NCBI GenBank assembly: GCA_012800565.1
Contig: JAAZIZ010000305.1
Span: 1 to 12,059 of the forward strand
Reading direction: 5' to 3'
DNA length: 12,059 bases
From: Lentisphaerota bacterium
Lineage (GTDB): Bacteria; Verrucomicrobiota; Lentisphaeria; Oligosphaerales; Oligosphaeraceae
The notes beneath the pieces were generated by a model that saw nothing but the letters and a program-made list of their open reading frames with translations, did not search any database and had not been told where the DNA came from. Position 1 is the stretch's first letter; every line of letters begins with the position of its first letter. Positions 6,711 to 12,059 of this stretch are shown in pieces. Both the position numbers and the translations under genes were made by a program.

Positions 6711-8732
6711 ATGATGCATATTTTCATAGAATGTGAGACTTTTGACGATCTGGGTGGATGGGTTGTTGAAACCCAGAGCCGGGAGGCCATGGGGTCTTTC
6801 TGGATTTTTGCCCACGGCATCGGGCATCCGGTGAAAAATGCATCAACCAAGGTGAAACTCCCCCATGGCGGAATCTGGTATTTTTATGCCCGCACACGGA
6901 ACTGGAGCGCAATCTGGAAACGAGGACATGCTGCCGGACAGTTCCTGCTGCTGGTGGACGGCTCTCCCCTGCCCGTTACTCTGGGAACCAATGGTTCCAA
7001 GTGGGACTGGCAAAAGGCGGGAGAACGCGAACTGACCGGCGGTCAGCATCAACTGGAATTGCAGGACCTGACTGGTTTTGATGGACGATGCGATGCGATT
7101 TTCCTGACCGATGATCCGCATGACCTGCCGCCAAATGATCTGGATACGCTGCAGAAGTTCCGCAGGGACGCCTGCCATACGCAAATAGAGGAGGACCCGC
7201 TGTTCTATGATCTGATTGTCTGTGGCGGTGGGATGGCAGGACTCTGCGCCGGGTTGTCGGCCATGAACCAGGGGCTGAAAACCCTGATCCTGCAGGATCG
7301 ACCGGTGGCTGGAGGTTGCGGGAGTTCTGAAATCCGGGTCTGGACCGGCGGTGATACCGAACTGGGACTTTATCCTCGCCTGGGACGACTGGCACGGCTA
7401 CTGGGGCCAATCTGCGGCAGGCCTAGAATGAAAAAATACCGGGAATTGTTTGAGGATGACCGGAAAGCTATCCCGTTCCGGGAACAGGGGAATCTACTGC
7501 TGAATGAGGCTGTCATTCAAGTGGAAACCGATCCGGCAGACCCCCGTACCATTGCCGCTGTGGTAACCCGTTCCGTCCGCACCGGACGGGAAACCAGGCG
7601 CCGCGCCCGCTTTTTCACAGATGCCAGCGGAGACGCATTTCTGGCCCGGCAGACGGGATGCGAGGTGATGTACGGCAGCGAGGGGCGGGAAGAATTCGGA
7701 GAATTTCTGGCTCCGCCGCAATGGGAAAATACGGTAATGGGGCACTCCGTTCTTTGGGAAACCAGAAAACTGGATCATCCGGTGACATTCCCCGATATCG
7801 ACTGGGGGCTTCCGTTTACAGAAGAGAATGCTCTGCATCGCTTTAATAGCCAATGGGACTGGGAAGCCGGGCAATTCCGGAATCAGGTGACAGATATTGA
7901 GGAAATCCGGGATTATGGACTGATGGCCTGCTATGGTAACTGGTCGTTCCTGAAAAACCGATCATGCAGAAAAAAAGAGTGGGAAAATATGGATTTGGAG
8001 TGGGTTTCCCCAATAGGCGGGAAACGGGAAAGCTACCGGGTTCGGGGAGACCTGGTCCTGACCCTGAACGACATTTTGCAGACAAAGGAATATCCGGACG
8101 GCACGGGATGCGCCACCTGGAGCATTGATCTGCACTTTGCCGATCCGGAAAACTGCGCCACCTTTCCGGAGCCCTTTCAAGCCTGCGCCTATCATCTGCA
8201 GCTGCCGGAACCCTATCCAATCCCCTATCGTTGCATGTATGCCCGGGACATGAATAATCTCTTTCTGGCAGGACGCTGCCTGAGCCTGTCCCATATAGCA
8301 TTTTCCTGCGTCCGGGTCATGCGTACCCTGGGCATGCTGGGAGAAGTGGTCGGAATGGCGGCTGCCCTGGCGGTAAAAAAACAATGCTCCTGCAGGGAAG
8401 TATATACCAGGTATCTGAAGGAACTGAAAGAAAAAATGATCCAAGGAGCCGAACCACTTCCACCTGTGCGCAAAAAATATGATGCCTATTATGATGCCTA
8501 TCATTTCATGCGTCCTGTAGGGATGTACGGCAATGCTAAGGAAGACTGCTGGGTGTATCATGACTGTGACGGGCAGCCCAAGCAGGAGATTCCTGCGGGA
8601 TTGCAGAAATGCATTGAGGCGCTTAATCTGAATCGGAAGCCTTATGCGGAAATCAACAGAACAGTAGCTGAGAAATCCGTACACCCTGGCGCAAATGACT
8701 CGGATAGTGAAAAAAACCAAAATACGCCATGA
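6711..8732 (+). CDS. FAD-dependent oxidoreductase with N-terminal beta-sandwich-like domain
   Basis: The product is about 673 residues. AGGAGAG at 6702-6708 lies before two adjacent ATGs (6711 and 6714); the second gives the more usual spacing. Residues about 1-135 (FIECETFDDLGGWVVE to DLTGFDGRCDAIFLTDD) form a jelly-roll-like domain resembling carbohydrate-binding or golvesin-type modules. I recall this domain fused to FAD enzymes in Planctomycetes and Verrucomicrobia. The flavin domain starts with DLIVCGGGMAGLCAG (168-181, dinucleotide-binding GGGMAG) and continues with the GGCGSSEIR region. It ends with NNLFLAGRCLSLSHIAFS (515-532), the late FAD-contacting motif of the FAD_oxidored (PF12831-like) group. 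The tail from about residue 576 is hydrophilic and less conserved. No signal peptide is seen. It probably oxidises a sugar or sugar acid. Its stop overlaps the start of the broken downstream gene (ATGA), so that gene once belonged to the same operon. Confidence 0.88.
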   Translation: MMHIFIECETFDDLGGWVVETQSREAMGSFWIFAHGIGHPVKNASTKVKLPHGGIWYFYARTRNWSAIWKRGHAAGQFLLLVDGSPLPVTLGTNGSKWDWQKAGERELTGGQHQLELQDLTGFDGRCDAIFLTDDPHDLPPNDLDTLQKFRRDACHTQIEEDPLFYDLIVCGGGMAGLCAGLSAMNQGLKTLILQDRPVAGGCGSSEIRVWTGGDTELGLYPRLGRLARLLGPICGRPRMKKYRELFEDDRKAIPFREQGNLLLNEAVIQVETDPADPRTIAAVVTRSVRTGRETRRRARFFTDASGDAFLARQTGCEVMYGSEGREEFGEFLAPPQWENTVMGHSVLWETRKLDHPVTFPDIDWGLPFTEENALHRFNSQWDWEAGQFRNQVTDIEEIRDYGLMACYGNWSFLKNRSCRKKEWENMDLEWVSPIGGKRESYRVRGDLVLTLNDILQTKEYPDGTGCATWSIDLHFADPENCATFPEPFQACAYHLQLPEPYPIPYRCMYARDMNNLFLAGRCLSLSHIAFSCVRVMRTLGMLGEVVGMAAALAVKKQCSCREVYTRYLKELKEKMIQGAEPLPPVRKKYDAYYDAYHFMRPVGMYGNAKEDCWVYHDCDGQPKQEIPAGLQKCIEALNLNRKPYAEINRTVAEKSVHPGANDSDSEKNQNTP

Positions 8733-8965
8733 ATAAAAAACCATAAATCACCAGTTTTGAGGCGGAAGAAGCCGGCGTTTGGGGGGACGTTCTGGCCTCC
8801 CGTCCAGCTGTACGCCATCCGCAAATCGGCCTGCTGGCGCTGGGTTATTTTGAGTATTGGCGGATGTATCCGGCACTTGAGGAGCAAGTATCTGCCAGTT
8901 CGGACGGGTCAGCACCACACAAAGCGCACTGTCATAACTACGTCGGAGTGGGATGGGCAGAGTAA
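8729..8965 (+). pseudogene. Remnant of a third operon gene, stop at codon 6; possibly sugar isomerase-like N-terminus
   Basis: An ATG at 8729 overlaps the FAD gene stop as ATGA. The frame reads MNKKP, then TAA at 8744-8746, then continues openly for 72 codons to a stop at 8963-8965. The part after the stop looks like real protein: ITSFEAEEAGVWGDVLAS followed by QIGLLALGYFEYWRMYP and LEEQV. Its composition and hydrophobic pattern suit the start of an alpha/beta domain. The IGLLALGYFEYW strand resembles the N-terminus of L-fucose/L-arabinose isomerase-type proteins, but this is a weak recognition. Frames after about 8900 show no continuing homology, so most of the gene is missing. The codon-6 stop, the short length and the start overlap together indicate a decayed or deleted gene. 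A single-base error could explain the stop but not the missing C-terminal part. Confidence 0.55.
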
Positions 8966-9081
8966 CCGAACTTAACCCAGCCAGGGCGGAGAATTCCCCC
9001 AAAGACAGTGCCGTGTAAAGGTACTACTGCAACCCCGAAGCGGTCAGTTCGACACAAGCCTGGATAATAGTTTGGAGATTT

Positions 9082-9088
9082 AGAGGAG
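9082..9088 (+). promoter_or_regulatory. Ribosome binding site for the second GH20-like gene
   Basis: AGAGGAG lies seven bases before the ATG at 9096. It decides the start. The reading from 9096 gives a family-like N-terminus (MSEIFLSPKPKQVTYSAG), while the later frame that carries the catalytic part has only a GTG at 9248 with no such site before it. Confidence 0.65.
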
Positions 9089-9095
9089 TTCGCAA

Positions 9096-11224
9096 ATGTC
9101 AGAAATCTTCCTTTCACCCAAGCCGAAACAAGTGACCTATTCTGCTGGCGTATACAAGGTAACGGGACAGGATTCTGACAAAGCGTCTTTGGGGTTTGAT
9201 GGCGTCTTTGGCCGTGAGGTCCGGCAGCTGTTTGCCGCCGGCCATTTGTGTTGAAGAAGACAGTTCGTTCCGGGCTGGTCAAGGTTCCGAAGGTACCTGA
9301 ACAGGCGTATCATCTGAAGGTCACCCCAAAGGGAATCAGCATTACCGCCAATACCCAGACTGGGGCGCTGTATGCGCTGCAGACCTTGCGCCAGCTAAAG
9401 ATTGCGCCTGCCACTTTCCAATGCTGCGACATCGTGGATTATCCTGATACGGAGTGGCGTGTGGCGGCGCGTCCGCTGCTTTGCGGAGAGGTCTGCCGTT
9501 CCGCTTTGGACTGGGGCGATGGACGGGCCGCTTTTCTGAAACGGTGGAAATTTGAAATTGACTTTGCCCTGGCCTCACGTTACAACGGGATTTTCTGCTA
9601 TGGCCCTACATTGGATATTGACTGCTGGCCCGAATACGCCAAAGACATGCGGATGCTGAATCGTTATGCCAGAAAGCGCGGCGTCCGTTTGATTTATTTC
9701 CTTTACGGGATTTCATACGGCGGTTTTGGTGGGGAAACCTATATGGGTGAAGCCCATGCCTTTGTCCCCGGTGCCGGATGCTCGGTGAAGCAAGATTACA
9801 TTTGCGGAATCAATTATCCGCCGAAGCCGGAAACGGGAAAGAACGGCACTTGCCGCAGCAATCCTGAATTGTGGGCGCAAAGAGTGAAAGACGTACGGAA
9901 ATTTATCAAGGCTATTGAGCCTGGCGGCCTGTATATTCACCATGAGGATATTTCGGATTATCACAAAGTGTGGGAGCTGTTCTGGGACCTGCGTTGCCCC
10001 GAATGTCGGAAGAAGTGGCCCAATAATGCCGCAGATGCGATGGATGGCGGCGCAGGTGCCATTGCCCACGGATATGATTCTTTCGGGGAAGCCCGGAAAG
10101 GAGTGAAAAACAAGTTTTTCGATGCGGAGCGGGATTGCAGCCTGTGGCTGGTGTCTCCTTGCTACGGAAGCGTTGGTGATGACGATGAGGCCTGGGGGCA
10201 CGTGATGAGTCTCTGGTGCAATGTAGCCAAGGCTATGAAGACAAAGAACAACGTGTACCTCACGCTCCGGGAACAGTATCTCGGTGAAAACGGGAAACTC
10301 CGCATCAAGGAGCTGGCTGACAAATTCACGAAAATCGGGGCAGCCCAGAAAATCATGATTTTTGCGGTTGGCGGCGGAGCCTTGTATGGTGAAAATGCCT
10401 CTTTCTCCTCAATGACGGAGATGTGCAGTTTCTTTGCAGGGGCACACGGGGTGTTTACGTTTTCCGGTGTTATTTACCAGCGTCCCCAACAGCTGTTCAA
10501 CAGTGAGTGCACCTGGAATCTGGATTACCATGAAGGCGGCGAAACGGTGGACCCCCGCAAGTATGATCGTAACTCTGCCCTTGCTCTGCTTAACGATAAA
10601 ATCAGCCATACCTTCAGTGTAGAAGAGCGGCATCAGAAGCCGGATGGCTGGCTGTCAAAGGCCTGCCAGTTGATTTACGGCAAGAAGGCGGGTGAGAAGA
10701 TGTTCCAGTATCTGCAGCTTTGTGTCAAAAGACACCTGGCCTATCCCCTGAGCATTATTTATAAACATGCCATGATGGACCGTGTGATGGACGAGACCAA
10801 GCCTCCATTCCCTACAGAGACCAGACGGGTAGACTTGTGTTGGCAGCGAACCTTGCAGGATCATATTGATTACTGGGAGAAACTGGATGCTCTGACGGCA
10901 GAGGGACTCGCCTTGATTCAGGAAGCTGCTGCCCTCACTCGTCGTGGCCCCTTGCAGGATGAGTTGATTCAGCAGACCAGGACTTTGGCCTTTGGTCAGA
11001 TTTTCTGCAAGATGATGGGCGGCTTCTTCCGCTACGCCAAAACTCCTTCCCCGGCAGAGAAAGACTTCTTGAAGAAGACCTCGCTGAAAATGCGGAAAAT
11101 GTCAAACAGCTTCCCGAAGGATTTTATGACACCGAATGATGGTGAAACCTCCTTGTACCCTGCATATTGTGACAAGATGGAGAAGATGATTCAACCTAAA
11201 AAAGCAGTCAAAGCTGGTTTTTAG
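9096..11224 (+). CDS. GH20-fold glycoside-hydrolase-like protein, copy 2, frameshifted near base 9248
   Basis: This is a paralogue of the product of 1991-4051. Frame one, from the ATG at 9096, gives the expected N-terminal domain start (PKPKQVTYSAGVYKV, then REVRQLFAAGHL) and stops at 9252-9254. The rest of the protein continues in the frame that is open from 9218 and ends at 11224; its first usable start, GTG 9248, gives 658 residues. Numbering from that GTG, it has GALYALQTL (39-47), DYPDTEWRVAARPLLCGE (64-81), ALDWGDGR (86-93), NGTCRSN (199-205), HHED (231-234) and a CxxC pair (Cys250, Cys253). It ends with NDGETSLYPAYC, like copy 1. One lost base near 9248 explains the break; no classical slippery heptamer is visible. 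This may be a true pseudogene, a recent mutation, or a sequencing or assembly error. Over copy 1 residues 128-175, 34 of 48 positions are identical. The core residues are intact, so the fold and role should match copy 1. Confidence 0.8.
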
Positions 11225-11269
11225 CCCTGATTCCTTTGTTTTAAAGGCGTTGCGAAGTTCATTCCTTGT

Positions 11270-11292
11270 CCTGGGGGATTCCCCACCCCAGG
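11270..11292. repeat. Hairpin after the second GH20-like gene
   Basis: A perfect seven-base inverted repeat, CCTGGGG and CCCCAGG, surrounds a nine-base loop that can itself pair with part of the stem. It lies 46 bases after the gene. No run of T follows, so it is a weak candidate for a terminator and may instead be an mRNA-stabilising or REP-type element. Confidence 0.45.
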
Positions 11293-11457
11293 CTGAAGCC
11301 TAGTCTGAAATGAAAATCATGTTTTTGTGCTTTATGTTTTCCGGGTTGTTTATGGCCATGGGGCAGATAAGGAGGATGCGCCCTTTACTCCCCCTTTGGG
11401 GTATTAGACAGTGCGAAAATAGGCGAAAACAAGGCAAAACAAGGATTTTGCGGCAAA

Positions 11458-11496
11458 AACAAAAAAGCCGCCTAACTTGTTATTGTTAAGCGGCTT
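11458..11496 (-). terminator. Rho-independent terminator of the tRNA-Thr transcript
   Basis: Read on the - strand, AAGCCGCTTAAC and GTTAGGCGGCTT form a 12-pair stem with one G-T wobble around an eight-base loop. A T run (TTTTTTG...) follows. It begins six bases after the tRNA end. On the + strand no T run follows, so it should act mainly on the - strand. Confidence 0.85.
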
Positions 11497-11501
11497 AAAA
11501 C

Positions 11502-11577
11502 TGGAGCCAGCGACCGGAATCGAACCGGTGACCTCATGATTACAAGTCAAGTGCTCTACCTACTGAGCTACGCTGGC
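11502..11577 (-). tRNA. tRNA-Thr(TGT)
   Basis: Read on the - strand it gives a full cloverleaf: acceptor GCCAGCG pairing with CGCTGGC, D arm GCTC...GAGC, anticodon loop CTTGTAA with anticodon TGT, T arm ACCGG TTCGATT CCGGT, and an encoded TCCA end. The anticodon stem CTTGA/TCATG has one T-T mismatch at the second pair (positions 28-42); all other stems are perfect. TGT reads ACA and related threonine codons. The gene stands alone, with a promoter-like sequence upstream and a terminator just downstream. Confidence 0.93.
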
Positions 11578-11596
11578 AAACATCTGGTCGGAAGAT

Positions 11597-11626
11597 ATAA
11601 TGTAACTCCTGAAGCCTGAGAATCAA
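11597..11626 (-). promoter_or_regulatory. Putative sigma-70-type promoter of tRNA-Thr
   Basis: On the - strand TTGATT (11621-11626) and CATTAT (11597-11602) are separated by 18 bases. Each matches four of six consensus positions. Transcription would begin about 13 bases before the tRNA, a sensible leader length. This is position-based inference. Confidence 0.35.
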
Positions 11627-11705
11627 CCGCAAGGAGCATTTCTGGGGTAGGATTTGTGGCAAAGCTCCGTAATGCGTCTGCAGGGCAGGAGTAAGGTGGC
11701 AATAC

Positions 11706-11808
11706 ATGGGACGCATGAATAATAAGACAATGGGCCGGTAGGCTACAATCGCACATCCCATTGTCCCATTATCTCATTGTCTCATCCATACGTCCCATAA
11801 GTCCAATG
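11706..11808. repeat. Nested inverted and degenerate tandem repeat cluster (CCCATTGT-type)
   Basis: The right half (11757-11808) is a degenerate tandem array: CCCATTGT, CCCATTAT, CTCATTGT, CTCATCCATACGT, CCCATAAGT. The left half holds reverse complements: ATGGGACG (11706-11713) matches CGTCCCAT (11791-11798), and GACAATGGG (11726-11734) matches CCCATTGTC (11757-11765) across a 22-base loop. The whole patch can fold on itself. I have the impression that similar short-word patches occur between genes in Victivallales genomes, which would make this a genome-wide repeat family. No coding potential is evident. Confidence 0.6.
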
Positions 11809-11909
11809 CTCCTAACTTAAAGGCAAAATTCTTTGTCCAGTCGATTGCTCGACCGCTGGCAATGACTTGGCAATGGGAGGGCATCGCTGACCGAAACGAC
11901 TGAACCTGT

Positions 11910-11932
11910 GTGCCGCGCCGGAGGCGCGGCAC
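11910..11932. repeat. REP-like GC-rich hairpin
   Basis: A perfect ten-base inverted repeat, GTGCCGCGCC and GGCGCGGCAC, surrounds a GGA loop. No T run follows on either strand, so it is not a standard terminator. The compact form is typical of repetitive extragenic palindromes. Confidence 0.6.
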
Positions 11933-12059
11933 TATCCCGTGGTTTGCGCTATACGCACATCCCCAGAGTTAGCCCAACTTCCCCGGGAAACCGGATAAAC
12001 ACGCAGTACCTTGCCTGATTTAGTGGCTACGTGGCCCATTTGGGCACTTGCCGGAACAG

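Larger units (their letters stand above)
11578..12059. other. Intergenic stretch upstream of tRNA-Thr, no protein gene seen
   Basis: Apart from the tRNA promoter-like sequence, the nested repeat cluster and the REP-like hairpin, nothing gene-like is visible. Frames on both strands are short and of non-protein character. The 73-codon - strand frame ending in the tRNA (…SSVGRALDL) is the familiar translation artefact of a tRNA gene. Any gene to the right starts beyond the window. Confidence 0.6.

Noticed and set aside
7962..8744. 260-codon open frame on the - strand
   Set aside because: It lies wholly opposite the FAD oxidoreductase, whose motifs are unmistakable. Its protein is rich in F, H, C and Q with no recognisable motif.
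9218..9254. Programmed -1 ribosomal frameshift at the overlap of the two frames
   Set aside because: No X XXY YYZ slippery heptamer or clear downstream stimulatory structure is visible; a one-base deletion is simpler.
11310..11489. 59-codon + strand frame from an ATG at 11310
   Set aside because: No properly spaced ribosome binding site, odd composition, and it runs into the tRNA-Thr terminator.
11540..11761. 73-codon - strand frame ending in SSVGRALDL
   Set aside because: This is the well-known artefact of translating a tRNA gene.
11757..11808. CRISPR array
   Set aside because: The repeats are 8-13 bases, degenerate and contiguous, with no unique spacers and no cas genes.

Overview
The window reads as a piece of an accessory carbohydrate-degradation region from a Lentisphaerota bacterium (Victivallales-like), or a close relative in the PVC group. 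This assignment is inferred. It rests on the mix of protein types: large glycoside-hydrolase-like proteins without recognisable signal peptides, a GH20-fold family found twice, a ceramidase-like hydrolase, and a fused FAD oxidoreductase whose N-terminal domain resembles proteins I associate with Planctomycetes, Verrucomicrobia and Lentisphaerae. A degenerate 'CCCATTGT'-type repeat patch is also present. All protein genes lie on the + strand.

Left block (1-5572). The window opens inside a large glycoside-hydrolase-like gene whose 5' end is missing. It overlaps by ATGA with an intact GH20-like gene (1991-4051). After a 177-bp gap comes a neutral-ceramidase-like hydrolase (4229-5572). The first two genes are almost certainly translationally coupled and probably act on the same glycan or glycoconjugate.

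Middle (5573-5974). This 402-bp stretch has no convincing gene, but it holds a tRNA-Ser(CGA)-like sequence. Its anticodon, variable and T arms are intact, its D stem is damaged, and it lacks a matching 3' acceptor strand.

Right block (5975-11224). A short-chain dehydrogenase and an FAD-dependent oxidoreductase with an N-terminal beta-sandwich-like domain form a tight operon. The oxidoreductase overlaps by ATGA with a third gene that is clearly broken: it has a stop at codon 6 and only about 70 recognisable codons, possibly the N-terminus of a sugar isomerase-like protein. A second GH20-like gene follows, closely related to the one in the left block, and it needs a -1 frame change near base 9248. 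The two blocks therefore each contain one copy of the same unusual GH20-like enzyme next to different partner genes. The right block shows several small lesions, which mean either decay or sequence error.

Right end (11225-12059). No protein gene is visible here. It carries a hairpin, a tRNA-Thr(TGT) on the - strand with its own terminator and a plausible promoter, a nested inverted-repeat cluster, and a REP-like GC hairpin.

I see no mobile-element genes, no CRISPR array and no obvious defence system. The least-described item is the GH20-like paralogue pair, which shares an invariant HHED motif and a CxxC pair.
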